DNA of 15,730 nucleotides from AC-69 sp044867345 (lineage in GTDB: Bacteria; Actinomycetota; UBA4738; HRBIN12). The notes under the pieces are model-generated. The model did no database searches. It was not told where the DNA came from and was given only the letters and a program-made list of their open reading frames with translations. A program made the position numbers and the translations under genes. Positions 1 to 7,783 of the stretch are shown piece by piece (the stretch's first letter is position 1; the number at the start of each line of letters is the position of its first letter). Where the stretch lies: positions 1 to 15,730 of the forward strand of contig JBIOUU010000212.1 of assembly GCA_044867345.1 (NCBI GenBank), given 5' to 3'.

Positions 1-176
1 AGCTCGAGTCCCGGGTCCCCGTAGACCACGCTCATCAGGGTCTCCCGCACCTCCGGCTCGTCGTCGGCGATGAGGACCCGAAGCCGGCTGGGGAGGACTG
101 ACTCGTCGGGCGGCGCGCTCTCCGATCTCGGAGATGGCCTGGCCGATCGCGTCTCCATCTCGAGGACGGTTCCCAC
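1..176 (-). CDS. Response regulator, receiver domain N-terminus (partial, runs off left edge)
   Basis: Only the first 58 or so residues are in the window. After a charged lead of about 34 residues the frame reads RLRVLIADDEPEVRETLM, then a stretch ending VVYGDPGLEL. This is the beta1 strand and acidic pocket (the adjacent D-D-E) of a CheY-like receiver. The phosphoacceptor Asp and any output domain lie outside the window. I chose the GTG at 176 because AAGGGGG sits 5 nt before it; an in-frame ATG at 158 has no good ribosome site. The beginning closely resembles the receiver of the divergent gene at 454 (RIRVLIADDEESVLDVL), so the two may be paralogs. It could be a NarL-type regulator for the kinase at 2468 or a second EAL-type regulator; the visible part cannot decide. 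Confidence 0.8.
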   Translation of the reverse strand, partial: MGTVLEMETRSARPSPRSESAPPDESVLPSRLRVLIADDEPEVRETLMSVVYGDPGLE

Positions 177-410
177 GGTGGCCCCCTTGCGCGCTCCTGC
201 AGAGAAGTATCGAGAACTGCCTCCGCGATTCCCATAGCACTGCATGCGGGTTTCCCTTGTCCGCCGAACCGGGGACCCGTGACGCACGCCCGCCTCGCCC
301 GACGAGGGACCTAGGTCCGAAGTCACGTCACGCCCTCTTCGAATCACCCGAAGGTCGGATGCTGAAGATGAGTCCGGGGAGCTATGTACTGGTCGAGTGT
401 CTCCCGCCGA

Positions 411-416
411 TACCTT
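411..416 (+). promoter_or_regulatory. Possible -10 box (TACCTT) for the receiver-EAL gene
   Basis: TACCTT fits the actinobacterial TAnnnT pattern. It would place transcription start near 423, 20-30 nt before the ATGs at 445 and 454. No convincing -35 box is visible. The surrounding 277-bp gap (177-453) separates two divergent regulators; I see no other gene in it, only a short dyad CTTCG-N7-CGAAG at 338-354. Confidence 0.3.
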
Positions 417-453
417 GATTCGAGTACCACGAGCCTCCCGCGAGATGAGGGCC

Positions 454-1704
454 ATGGATCGCATCAGGGTACTGATCGCAGACGACGAGGAGTCCGTCCT
501 CGATGTCCTGACCGCACTGATGGCCGCGGAAAGCGACCTCGAGATCGCCGGGTCGGCCAGGGACGCCGAAACGGCGATCCGGCTGGCCACATCGGAGCAG
601 CCCGATGTCGCCATCCTCGATGTACGGATGCCGGGAGGCGGGGGACCTCGGGCGGCCCGCGAGATCCTTCGGAGATCGCCGGCCAGCAAGGTCATCGCGC
701 TCTCGGTGCACGAGGAGATCGACAGCGTCCTGGAGATGTTGCGGGCGGGCGCCCTCGGCTATGTCGTCAAGGGCGACTCGACGGACGCGATCGTGAAGGC
801 CATTCACCGCTCCCTCGACCAACAGGGGACCTTCTCCTCCCAGGTGACCGGGGACATGGCGCACGCGCTCGCCGAGCAACTGCACTTGGTGTCCCAGGGA
901 GCCAAGCAGCGGCGACAGGAGCTGGAGGACCGGATCGGCCGCGTGCTGGATGGCGATGGCCACGAGCTCTACATGGCCTACCAGCCCATCTTCGACCTGA
1001 AGAGCAGCAGTATCGTGGGGCTCGAGGCCCTCGCCCGGTTCACGTCCCCGCCGGATCGGTCCGCCGACACGTGGCTGGCCGAGGCGGAAGCGGTGGGGCG
1101 CCTGCTCGAGCTGGAGCTCGCGTGCCTTCGCACCGCGCTCCGGGACCTCGAGCGCCTTCCCGAGGAGGCGTACCTCAGCCTGAACGTCTCCCCCACGACG
1201 GCGATCGCGCCCGAGCTCCACGAGGTGCTCGACGGGCTGCCGGCCGAGCGGGTAGTCCTGGAGATGACCGAGCACGCTCGCGTCGACGACTATCCGGCGC
1301 TGAAGGCCGCACTCGCCGTCTTTCGGGAGCGAGGGCTCCGGCTGGCCATCGATGACGCCGGGGCGGGATTCGCCAGCCTCCGGCACATCGTGTTGCTCCA
1401 CCCGGACTTCATCAAGCTCGACATGACGCTGACCCGGGACGTCCACGCGGACGAGACCCGGCGGGCGCTCGTGGTGGCCCTCGTCGCCTTCGGATCTCAG
1501 ATCGGGGCCAGGGTCGTGGCCGAAGGCGTGGAGACCCCGGAACAGCTGGCCGCGTTGCTCGAAGCCGGCGTCCAGTTCGGCCAGGGCTTCTACCTCGCCC
1601 GGCCGCAAGCCCTGCCAGACGATGGAAACTCATGGTCAAGCGGAGAGTTGATCCTTGCCGATACAAGCGTTGAGGGCTCGGCCCAGGAATGGGCAGCGAC
1701 CTAG
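454..1704 (+). CDS. Response regulator with EAL c-di-GMP phosphodiesterase output domain
   Basis: Predicted cytoplasmic two-domain protein of 416 aa. The receiver (1-120) has the acidic pair D10-D11, phosphoacceptor D56 (AILDVRMPG), S84 (ALSVHEE) and K106 (YVVKGDS). A linker of about 50 aa leads to an EAL domain (170-405). That domain has the signature E191-A-L in GLEALARF, then LSLNVSP, VVLEMTEH, LAIDDAGAGFASL, PDFIKLDM, VVAEGVETPEQL and QGFYLARP. All usual metal-binding and catalytic motifs seem present and there is no GGDEF domain, so hydrolysis of c-di-GMP to pGpG is expected, probably gated by phosphorylation. I chose ATG 454 because the receiver begins at residue 3 and GAGG precedes it closely; ATG 445 and GTG 397 are in-frame alternatives. 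It heads a rightward group with the exported protein and kinase (23 nt to the next start), which makes that kinase a possible phosphodonor. Confidence 0.92.
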   Translation: MDRIRVLIADDEESVLDVLTALMAAESDLEIAGSARDAETAIRLATSEQPDVAILDVRMPGGGGPRAAREILRRSPASKVIALSVHEEIDSVLEMLRAGALGYVVKGDSTDAIVKAIHRSLDQQGTFSSQVTGDMAHALAEQLHLVSQGAKQRRQELEDRIGRVLDGDGHELYMAYQPIFDLKSSSIVGLEALARFTSPPDRSADTWLAEAEAVGRLLELELACLRTALRDLERLPEEAYLSLNVSPTTAIAPELHEVLDGLPAERVVLEMTEHARVDDYPALKAALAVFRERGLRLAIDDAGAGFASLRHIVLLHPDFIKLDMTLTRDVHADETRRALVVALVAFGSQIGARVVAEGVETPEQLAALLEAGVQFGQGFYLARPQALPDDGNSWSSGELILADTSVEGSAQEWAAT

Positions 1705-1727
1705 GAAGAGGAGCAGGAGGAAACTCG

Positions 1728-2471
1728 ATGAGCCAGATCCCCCGGAGGCGCCGCGCCACCGTCCGAAGGTGGTTCGCGACTCGGCTCGGAGTGGCCGGCC
1801 TGATGGTAGGCGCGGCGTTCGTCCTGATTGCCGCCCCGGCGATGGCCGACTGCCCGGCGACCGACCCCACGTGTCTCCCGGGGACGGCCCCCGATCCCGT
1901 CACGACCATCGCGGATGCCACGACGGAGGTGGCGGCCGCAGCCACAGGCGCGGTCGACCAGGGCACCGCGGCCGCGGATCCGGTCAACCAGGCGGTGGAG
2001 CCCGTCACCGACACCGTCAAGGGGATCGTCGGACAGACGCCGGACCCACCGGACCCCGGCCTGATCGATGACCCGACCGGGATCTTCCCCGGTGTCTTGG
2101 GCTCGACGGTCACCGAGCCTGCCGGCCCGGGCGCCAGGGGGCCGGGCGAAAACGGCTCCGCGACCGGTCAGGGCGGGGCGAAGTCCCGAACTGCCGGCGG
2201 CGCCGGTGTCTCGTTCCTCGGCCGTGGTTCGGTCATCGGTCCCGTGCCCGGCCCGATCTCCTCGACCCCGGCCGTCTCGATGGCAATCCCGCGGCAGGGA
2301 CTGTTCGAACGGACCGAGTCCCTGACGATCCAGGCGGCGGGAGCACTTGCCTTCCCCTTGGCGCTCGCGGTGATCGTCCTGCTGTTCGTGGCGGTCCAGA
2401 ACCGGATCGACCGCATGGACCCCAAGCTCGCCCTGGCCCCGATAGCCCCGGATCTCCTGAGGTTCGAATGA
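1728..2471 (+). CDS. Exported Ala/Pro/Gly-rich protein with C-terminal membrane anchor
   Basis: I do not recognise a family. The protein has 247 aa. An Arg-rich start (RRRRATVRRW) and hydrophobic stretch (about 18-38) end in APAMA-DC, a credible signal peptidase I site. A low-complexity extracytoplasmic part (about 41-205) is rich in Ala, Pro, Gly, Thr and Asp and has two early cysteines (C42, C49). A single helix follows (about 207-224, LAFPLALAVIVLLFVAVQ), then a 23-residue tail beginning NRIDRMDPK, presumably cytoplasmic. Start ATG 1728 is set by GGAGG 7 nt upstream. Its TGA overlaps the ATG of the histidine kinase (ATGA), so the two are probably translated together. This suggests a periplasmic or cell-wall partner of the kinase, which is inference. 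The composition resembles wall-spanning proteins of actinobacteria, but no sortase motif is seen. Confidence 0.8.
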   Translation: MSQIPRRRRATVRRWFATRLGVAGLMVGAAFVLIAAPAMADCPATDPTCLPGTAPDPVTTIADATTEVAAAATGAVDQGTAAADPVNQAVEPVTDTVKGIVGQTPDPPDPGLIDDPTGIFPGVLGSTVTEPAGPGARGPGENGSATGQGGAKSRTAGGAGVSFLGRGSVIGPVPGPISSTPAVSMAIPRQGLFERTESLTIQAAGALAFPLALAVIVLLFVAVQNRIDRMDPKLALAPIAPDLLRFE

Positions 2472-4408
2472 AGCTGGCTCGGCCACGAGCGCACTCGCGG
2501 CCCGAGCCCGGCGAGCTGGTGTCGCTGGAGGAGCGCGTGGGCTCCTTGAGCTTCATGCGTGCAGGCTTCGCCCTTGCCGTCCTCGCTCTCGGCTTGTTCG
2601 CCCCGGACATCCGCGGCGTGTCGATGGGTCTTCTGACACTGGTCACCTGCGTGTACCTGGTGCCGACGTTCGCCCTCGCTCCCGCGGTCCGCACGCTCTC
2701 GCGAGAGCCCGCGGTGCTCGCATCCGGCGCTCTCCTCCTGTTCGACGGCATGTACCTCACGTGGGTCACCTACGCGACCGGGGGCGTCCAGAGCCCGCTC
2801 CGCTTCCTGCTGTTCGTGCACGTGGTGGCGGTCACGTTGATCGCCTCGTCCCGGACCGGCTTGAAGGTCGCTGCATGGAACTCGCTCCTGCTGCTGGTGG
2901 TGCTCTACGCGCAGGCGGCTGGGATCATCCAGACGAGGGAGACGCTCCTCTCGGCGCTCCCGGGGCAGGATGAGCACTTCCGGCTGTTCGCCATGCTGAA
3001 CGTGGCGGCGTTGTGGGCGGTGGCCCTGGCGACCGCCGCGTTCTCCTCGGTCAACGAGCGCGAGCTCCGAGCCCAGAAGGTCGACCTGCACCAGCTGTCC
3101 GCGATGGTACGGGAGATCGATGCGCGGACCGATGCCGCCGACATCCCACACATATTGCTGGACAAGCTGTGCGAGGTCTTCGGGTTCACCCGGGGCGTCC
3201 TCCTGGCATCCCCCGAACAGGACCTGGCCGTCCTGGCGTACCGGGGGGAGGCCGAACCTCCGCCGATCGTGCCGGGCCTGGACCCGGTGATGGAACGGGC
3301 CTGGAAGGACCGGCACACCCAGCTGGTCAAGAGCCTCGATCCCGGCGTCGAGCCACGCCTCGGTGCGCTGTTCCCATTCGCCGGGCGCCTGGTCATCGTG
3401 CCGCTGTTCCTGGACCGGGGGCAGCGGCTCGGGATCCTCGCCCTGGAGCACCCGGGGAACGCCGATCGGATCAAGCGCTGGACGGTCACCGTGATCGAGC
3501 AGTTCGCCGCCCACGCCGCGATGGCCATGCAGAACGCCTGGCTCCTCGACGAGATCCGGCACCGGCTCGAGGAGAACCGGGCGCTCCAGCGGGAGCTGAT
3601 GGCGGAGAACATGTCGCTCGAGGTGGCCGTGGACGAACGCACCTCAGAGCTCACCAATAGCCTGCGGAGCTTGCGGCAGGTCGAGGACGCCCGCCGCAAG
3701 CTCGTGTCCCGGTTGGTGAACGCCCAGGAGGAGGAGCGGCTGCGGATCGCCGGGGACATCCACGACGATCCGGTCCAGAAGGTCGTGGCCGCGAGCATGC
3801 GGCTGCAGCTCATCCGCAAGCAGGTGCAGGACCCGGACGTCCGCGCGTCCCTGGACAAGCTGCTGGCATCGATCCGGGCCTCGATCTTCAGCCTGCGGCA
3901 CATGATCTTCGAACTGCATCCTTCCGTCCTGGAGCACGAGGGGTTGGCGCCGGCTCTGCGGGAGCACATGGCAAAGCTCGAGAGCGAGCTCGAGTTCGAG
4001 CTCAAGGACGACTTCGAGGAGCAACCCTCGGGCGAGACCCGGGTCTTGCTCTTCCGCATCGCGCAGGAGGCGCTGGGGAACGTGCGCAAGCATGCCAGGG
4101 CCAAGAAGGTCCAGGTTCACCTGGGCCAGGAGAACGGCGGATATAGGGTGGAGATCCGCGATGACGGCGTCGGGTTCACGCCACCGCCGCAGCTGAGCTC
4201 GGCTCCCGGACACCTCGGCTTGTCCTCCATGCGGGAACGAGCGGAGCTGGCCGGCGGCTGGTGCAAGGTCCACAGTCTTCCCGATTGCGGCACCACCGTG
4301 GAGTTCTGGCTCCCGGCGTCAGCCCAATCCTCGGCGAGCCAGATCCAGCCGATTGAGGAGACCGAGCCCGCAGCCAACGACGTGCACCTGGGGGCCGCAG
4401 CTTCCTGA
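2468..4408 (+). CDS. Membrane sensor histidine kinase (6 TM, GAF, HisKA_3, HATPase_c)
   Basis: A 646-aa sensor kinase of the NarX/DesK class. Hydrophobic segments near 31-46, 53-72, 83-104, 111-127, 135-153 and 173-193 form a membrane sensor. A GAF-like domain spans about 215-355, then a probable coiled coil (355-420). The HisKA_3 dimerisation helix carries the phosphoacceptor H432 in ERLRIAGDIHDDPVQ. The HATPase domain has its N box at RIAQEALGNVRKHA (N538), G1 at IRDDGVGF and G2 at HLGLSSMRERAELAGG. All catalytic motifs are intact. The start overlaps the stop of the exported-protein gene by 4 nt, which implies coupled expression. HisKA_3 kinases normally pair with NarL-type regulators; none is complete here. 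Candidate partners are the receiver-EAL protein upstream and the truncated regulator at 1-176. The ligand is unknown. Confidence 0.93.
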   Translation: MKLARPRAHSRPEPGELVSLEERVGSLSFMRAGFALAVLALGLFAPDIRGVSMGLLTLVTCVYLVPTFALAPAVRTLSREPAVLASGALLLFDGMYLTWVTYATGGVQSPLRFLLFVHVVAVTLIASSRTGLKVAAWNSLLLLVVLYAQAAGIIQTRETLLSALPGQDEHFRLFAMLNVAALWAVALATAAFSSVNERELRAQKVDLHQLSAMVREIDARTDAADIPHILLDKLCEVFGFTRGVLLASPEQDLAVLAYRGEAEPPPIVPGLDPVMERAWKDRHTQLVKSLDPGVEPRLGALFPFAGRLVIVPLFLDRGQRLGILALEHPGNADRIKRWTVTVIEQFAAHAAMAMQNAWLLDEIRHRLEENRALQRELMAENMSLEVAVDERTSELTNSLRSLRQVEDARRKLVSRLVNAQEEERLRIAGDIHDDPVQKVVAASMRLQLIRKQVQDPDVRASLDKLLASIRASIFSLRHMIFELHPSVLEHEGLAPALREHMAKLESELEFELKDDFEEQPSGETRVLLFRIAQEALGNVRKHARAKKVQVHLGQENGGYRVEIRDDGVGFTPPPQLSSAPGHLGLSSMRERAELAGGWCKVHSLPDCGTTVEFWLPASAQSSASQIQPIEETEPAANDVHLGAAAS

Positions 4409-4417
4409 GATCACCAT

Positions 4418-4450
4418 CCCTGCCCCCCATGCCTCTGATGCCGGGCAGGG
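4418..4450. terminator. Hairpin between convergent kinase and transglycosylase genes
   Basis: CCCTGCCC (4418-4425) pairs perfectly with GGGCAGGG (4443-4450). Inside, CAT (4428-4430) can pair with ATG (4438-4440). It lies in the 74-bp gap between two convergent stop codons, as expected of a bidirectional terminator. No T-tract follows on either strand. Confidence 0.5.
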
Positions 4451-4482
4451 CGTGAGCCCCCTCCCTCGATCCTCGGCAGGGT

Positions 4483-5436
4483 TCAGAGGCCGGGGCCGGT
4501 GAGGCGGAGTTCGCCGTGCTTCGTCAGCACGAAGACCTGCCAGTTGTAGTACGCGTAGAACGTCCGGGAGTCGCGCGTCATCTGGCGCGCGTATCGCATC
4601 ACGGCGTCGACGTACGCCGGCACCGGGTTGTAGTGATACAGCGCGACGCGGTAGTTCCCCGGTGCGCCCGATGCTCGCAGGTAGTTCGCCGCGCCGAGGA
4701 TCGCGTCGTGTGGGTCGTGCACGTCGCCACCCAGGCCGTAGGCCGCCCACGTCGATGGGATGAACTGCATCGGGCCCTGCGCGCCGGCCGAGCTCGCCGA
4801 CACCACCCGCCCGAACTTGGACTCCGTGTAGTTCACGGCGGCCAGGACCTGCCAAGCCACGCCGAACCGGTCCTCCGCCTCCCGGTAGAACCCCAGCAAC
4901 ACTCCGGGCGGCTCGGGCGGCTGCGTCCTGATCAGGCTGGGCCTGGAGACCGGGCTGGCCAGGGACAACAGGTCCGATCCCGCCGCCACGTTGAGTCGTG
5001 CCTCCCTGGCCACGGATGAGCTGAGACGGGCCACGATATCGTGGGCAAGCGCCCGATCCCGGGCCAGCATCCGATAGATGCGCTGCTGGTACAGGGCCAG
5101 GAGCTGCACGTCGAGAGGCGCTCCCCGGCTCGAGACATCGCCCTCGTTCGTCCATCGATCGATGGCCGAGCGGAGCGACCGGGTGGTGGCGTCGAGCGCC
5201 GGCGCCAACCGGTCCGGGGCCCTGGGGATCCACGCGTCGGGCTGGGGCACGAGGGTCGACAGGTGGGGGCAGGGGCAGTCCGTCTCGGGCGAGGTCGTGG
5301 CGTCCGACGAGGAGGTGGCTCTCGGTGAGCCGCCGGGCTCACGCCGGGCGTCCGCCCGCCCTCCGCAGGAGGCAGAGACGATGGTCAGAGCGAACGCGGC
5401 GGCGAGGAGGGCGGTCGTCCGGTCCCTCCGCGTCAC
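4483..5436 (-). CDS. SLT-type lytic transglycosylase, exported (possible lipoprotein)
   Basis: A 317-aa cell-envelope enzyme predicted to cleave peptidoglycan glycan strands non-hydrolytically. The N-terminus is a signal sequence (TALLAAAFALTIVSASC); C24 could be lipidated, but SASC is an imperfect lipobox. Residues 25-60 are a disordered Ser/Thr/Pro linker and 65-165 a helical region of unknown role. The SLT fold covers about 180-300: catalytic E205 in NYTESKFG, then the family motifs SSAGAQGPMQFIPSTW, DPHDAILGAANYL and ALYHYNP. Start GTG 5436 has AAGGGG 5 nt upstream and overlaps the TGA of the RtcB gene (GTGA), so it is probably translationally coupled to it. The pairing with an RNA ligase has no obvious biochemical logic and may be only positional. 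Confidence 0.9.
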   Translation of the reverse strand: MTRRDRTTALLAAAFALTIVSASCGGRADARREPGGSPRATSSSDATTSPETDCPCPHLSTLVPQPDAWIPRAPDRLAPALDATTRSLRSAIDRWTNEGDVSSRGAPLDVQLLALYQQRIYRMLARDRALAHDIVARLSSSVAREARLNVAAGSDLLSLASPVSRPSLIRTQPPEPPGVLLGFYREAEDRFGVAWQVLAAVNYTESKFGRVVSASSAGAQGPMQFIPSTWAAYGLGGDVHDPHDAILGAANYLRASGAPGNYRVALYHYNPVPAYVDAVMRYARQMTRDSRTFYAYYNWQVFVLTKHGELRLTGPGL

Positions 5437-6611
5437 GACGTCCCCTTGTAGTTCGCGATGGCGTGCAACTCGTGCTGGACCTCCACGAGGTCGGCTTGGT
5501 CCCGCATCACCACGTCGATCGGCTTGTACGCCGACGGGTGCTCGTCGAGCAGCCGCTCCGCGAACTCCCGCTGCCACGACGTGTCGCCCATCACCGGTTC
5601 GAAGTCCTCGACCGAGAACGTGGAGCGGGCCCGGCGGCGGGACATGACACGGCCGGCACCGTGCGCACAGGACTCGTAGGAGTCGGTGTTGCCGAGGCCG
5701 CGGACGACGAAGCTCGCCTGTCCCATCGCTCCGGGGATCAGACCGTAGTCGCCCACTCCGGCACGGATGGCTCCCTTGCGCGTGATCCAGACCTGGCGGC
5801 CCTGGTGCTCCTCGAGCTCGGTGTAGTTGTGGTGGCAGTTCACGTTCAGCCCACTGTCAACCCTCCGGCCGAGCACGTCGACGAGCAGGTCATGGGTGGC
5901 GCCGAGCATCACTCGGCGGTTCTCCTGGGCGTACCGCTGCGACCATCTCAGGTCGCGCAGGTAGTTGTCGAACTCCTCCGTGCCGCCTTCGAACCAGGAG
6001 AGCTCGTAGTCCTCGAGCGCCAGGCCCTGACGCTTGGCGATCTGCTTGGCCAGGCTGGTATGGATGGTCGCGAGCTTGTTCCCTCCGCCCCGCGACCCCG
6101 AGTGCAGCAGGATCCAGACGCGACCCCGCTCGTCGAGAGCCAACTCGACGAAGTGGTTGCCCGAGCCGAGCGTCCCAAGCTGGGCCATGGCCCGCTCCAC
6201 CTTCTCGAGCGTCGGCGGTGGCGGATGGAGGTCGAACCACGCTCGCGACGCATCGGAGGCCTCCGCGTGCCAGCGACCGAGGCCGGCAGGTACGGCATCA
6301 CGCATGCCCGCGACCCATCGGGACAGGTGCTCCGGAGTCACCTCGTCACGATGGAGCTCCAGCTGCCGAGCGGCCATCCCGCACCCGATGTCGACCCCGA
6401 CGGCGGAAGGGATCACCGCGTTGCGCGTTGGAATCACGGTGCCGATGGTGGCACCCTTGCCGAGGTGGGCGTCCGCCATGAGCGCGAGGTGCCCGTCCAG
6501 GATCGCGAGGCGGGACGTCCGTTCGGCCTGCTCCCGCGTCTCATCGTCCAAGATCGAGGCCCACGAGTAGAGGCTGTCGCTCAGCTTCTCCACCGCTCCA
6601 CGTTCCTGCAC
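5433..6611 (-). CDS. rtcB: RtcB-family RNA ligase
   Basis: RtcB enzymes join RNA 3'-phosphate (or 2',3'-cyclic phosphate) and 5'-OH ends using GTP and Mn2+, in RNA repair or tRNA splicing. This 392-aa protein keeps the metal and guanylylation motifs: ADAHLGKGATIG (46-57), VGVDIGCGM with D74 and C77, LGSGNHFVEL with N152/H153, HSGSRGGGN with H170, NCHHNYTE with H260/H261, and SCAHGAGRVMSR with H317, the expected GMP-accepting histidine. It is shorter than many RtcB proteins but looks complete. The start is uncertain: GTG 6611 has no clear ribosome site, and GTG 6593 is an in-frame alternative. No archease gene is nearby. The 3' end overlaps the transglycosylase start by 4 nt. Housekeeping repair is the default reading; I see no tRNA intron context. 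Confidence 0.92.
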   Translation of the reverse strand: MQERGAVEKLSDSLYSWASILDDETREQAERTSRLAILDGHLALMADAHLGKGATIGTVIPTRNAVIPSAVGVDIGCGMAARQLELHRDEVTPEHLSRWVAGMRDAVPAGLGRWHAEASDASRAWFDLHPPPPTLEKVERAMAQLGTLGSGNHFVELALDERGRVWILLHSGSRGGGNKLATIHTSLAKQIAKRQGLALEDYELSWFEGGTEEFDNYLRDLRWSQRYAQENRRVMLGATHDLLVDVLGRRVDSGLNVNCHHNYTELEEHQGRQVWITRKGAIRAGVGDYGLIPGAMGQASFVVRGLGNTDSYESCAHGAGRVMSRRRARSTFSVEDFEPVMGDTSWQREFAERLLDEHPSAYKPIDVVMRDQADLVEVQHELHAIANYKGTS

Positions 6612-6680
6612 TCTGTCGGATGACTGCGGGGGTGATGCCCAAGTTTCTCAAACTCGGATACTTCTCCCGGCAGACCCCGA

Positions 6681-6686
6681 TAGGGT
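6681..6686 (+). promoter_or_regulatory. -10-like box TAGGGT, possible leaderless promoter
   Basis: TAGGGT ends 6 nt before the GTG at 6693. That is the spacing expected when transcription begins at or next to the start codon, which is common in actinobacteria. No strong -35 is visible. AGGG within the same stretch could instead act as a weak ribosome site. Confidence 0.4.
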
Positions 6687-6692
6687 GGACCC

Positions 6693-6965
6693 GTGAGGGA
6701 AGGCGGCGGGATCGCCACCGGTATCGGCTTCGCGGTGTTCTTCTACTTGCTGCTGCTGCCGCTCCTGCTGGCCGTGTTCCTGTACGCGTTCTTCGGCATC
6801 TACGCCATGGCCAAGGGGACGGCGTTCGGCGCGGCCACCATCAACCTCGCGGTGTGGTTCGCCGGCGTCGCCGTGATCACGGCGTTGTTGCTCGCCCTGG
6901 TGATGGGCGTGGTGTCGCTGGTGGGCCGGTCGCTCCACCCGCCCCGCCGACGGCGGGACGCCTGA
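6693..6965 (+). CDS. Small two-helix membrane protein, function unknown
   Basis: A 90-aa protein I cannot assign to a family. Two long hydrophobic segments (about 11-38 and 50-77) flank a short loop (MAKGTAFG), and it ends in the basic tail HPPRRRR. By the positive-inside rule this puts the C-terminus in the cytoplasm. Start GTG 6693 is supported by the upstream TAGGGT box; there is no in-frame ATG before residue 39. It diverges from rtcB across an 81-bp gap and converges on the DUF2017 gene 17 bp away. Codon third positions are GC-rich as in the neighbours, which supports real coding. Confidence 0.7.
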   Translation: MREGGGIATGIGFAVFFYLLLLPLLLAVFLYAFFGIYAMAKGTAFGAATINLAVWFAGVAVITALLLALVMGVVSLVGRSLHPPRRRRDA

Positions 6966-6971
6966 CCGCGG

Positions 6972-7001
6972 GGTCGCAGCCTTCAGGAAAGCGCGGCGAC
7001 C
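6972..7001. terminator. Weak hairpin at the convergent ends of two genes
   Basis: GGTCGC (6972-6977) pairs with GCGACC (6996-7001). A few flanking CG pairs can extend it with a bulge. It overlaps the last codons of the DUF2017 gene and lacks a T-tract, so the call is tentative. Confidence 0.3.
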
Positions 7002-7453
7002 GCGTCCTCTTCCAGGATGCTGAGGTAGGCATACAGCGCCAGGCTCTCGGCCCGGGGGTCGCCCGGACGCACGTCGAGCTCACTCAGATCTTCCGGGACG
7101 TCGAGGCGCGTCCCCAGCACCAGCCGGAGGTCGTTGATGGCTGAGAGCCAGGCGAGGAGCTCCTCCTCCGAGAGCTTGTCCGAGTCGATCGTCCGCTCCA
7201 TGACCTCGATGGCGGCCAGCCGCTCCGCCATGAGGTCGTCGCGGACCATCCCGTCGTACTCGGCCGCCTTCTCCGGATCGTCCGGGTACGCGGTCGGAAA
7301 GAGTCGCCGCAGATCCGGGTTCGCCGCCACGTCTCGCTCGGCCAGCAGGTCCCGCAGCTGTGCGGGGAGCGAACGAAGGACGTCGCGCTCGGCCGCGGTG
7401 ATGCGGAGGGCGAACCGGCCGCCCCGAACCCGCTTGACCCTGGCCGGCGGCAT
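6983..7453 (-). CDS. DUF2017 family protein
   Basis: A 156-aa, acidic, mostly helical, soluble protein matching the actinobacterial DUF2017 family. Visible features are a basic first segment (VKRVRGGRFALRI), then LRSLPAQLRDLL, RLFPTAYPDD, the YDGMVRDDLMAERLAAIEVME helix and WLSAINDLRLVLGTRLDV near the C-terminus. The family has no established biochemical role that I know of, and its genes are typically next to clpS. Here the ATG follows the clpS TGA directly (TGAATG), so the two are almost certainly co-translated. A link to ClpS-dependent proteolysis is a reasonable inference from this conserved neighbourhood, but nothing in the sequence proves it. Confidence 0.88.
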   Translation of the reverse strand: MPPARVKRVRGGRFALRITAAERDVLRSLPAQLRDLLAERDVAANPDLRRLFPTAYPDDPEKAAEYDGMVRDDLMAERLAAIEVMERTIDSDKLSEEELLAWLSAINDLRLVLGTRLDVPEDLSELDVRPGDPRAESLALYAYLSILEEDAVAALS

Positions 7454-7777
7454 TCAACGGTCCTTCTGCATGGTGGCCCACAGCCCGTGGGCGTGGAGCC
7501 GGGACACGTCGAACTCGCACTTCTCCCGCGAGCCGTGCGACACCGCGGCCTTCCCCTTCTGATGGACGTCGAGCATGAGCTTCGTGGCCTTGTCCCGGCT
7601 GTAGCCGAACAGCTTCTGGAAGACGAAGACGACGTACGACATCAGGTTGATGGGGTCGTTCCACACGATCACGACCCACGGGACCTCCGGCTCGACGACC
7701 TTCTCGTCGATGGGCTCGTCGACCTCGACGGGCTGCGTCTCGACGGGGGCGGTCTCAACGGGAGCGGTCGAGGGCAT
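7454..7777 (-). CDS. clpS: ATP-dependent Clp protease adaptor ClpS
   Basis: ClpS binds N-degron proteins (bulky hydrophobic N-termini) and hands them to the Clp unfoldase (ClpC in actinobacteria). This 107-aa protein has a disordered extension of about 33 residues with repeated PVET units, then the ClpS fold. Residues N40-D41 (VIVWNDPINLMSYV) and H72 (LMLDVHQKGKA) correspond to those that grip the N-terminal amine in characterised ClpS proteins. The FQKLFGYS and DKATKLML helices are also typical. Start ATG 7777 has no Shine-Dalgarno sequence but lies 6 nt after a TATGGT box, which suggests a leaderless mRNA. It is first in a two-gene unit with DUF2017. Confidence 0.95.
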   Translation of the reverse strand: MPSTAPVETAPVETQPVEVDEPIDEKVVEPEVPWVVIVWNDPINLMSYVVFVFQKLFGYSRDKATKLMLDVHQKGKAAVSHGSREKCEFDVSRLHAHGLWATMQKDR

Positions 7778-7783
7778 GGGGAC

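Noticed and set aside
397..453. GTG 397 as the start of the receiver-EAL gene
   Set aside because: No ribosome site is present, and it would add 19 residues ahead of a receiver that normally begins near its start codon. A -10-like box at 411-416 also lies downstream of it.
382..1608. A 408-codon minus-strand frame opposite the receiver-EAL gene
   Set aside because: The plus strand encodes complete receiver and EAL domains; the opposite frame has no recognisable motif.
5325..6623. A 432-codon plus-strand frame opposite rtcB
   Set aside because: It is the shadow of rtcB, which shows every RtcB motif on the minus strand.
6642..6654. Dyad AGTTT-CTC-AAACT between rtcB and the gene at 6693
   Set aside because: Arms of 5 bp are too short to separate from chance, and no second copy is seen nearby.
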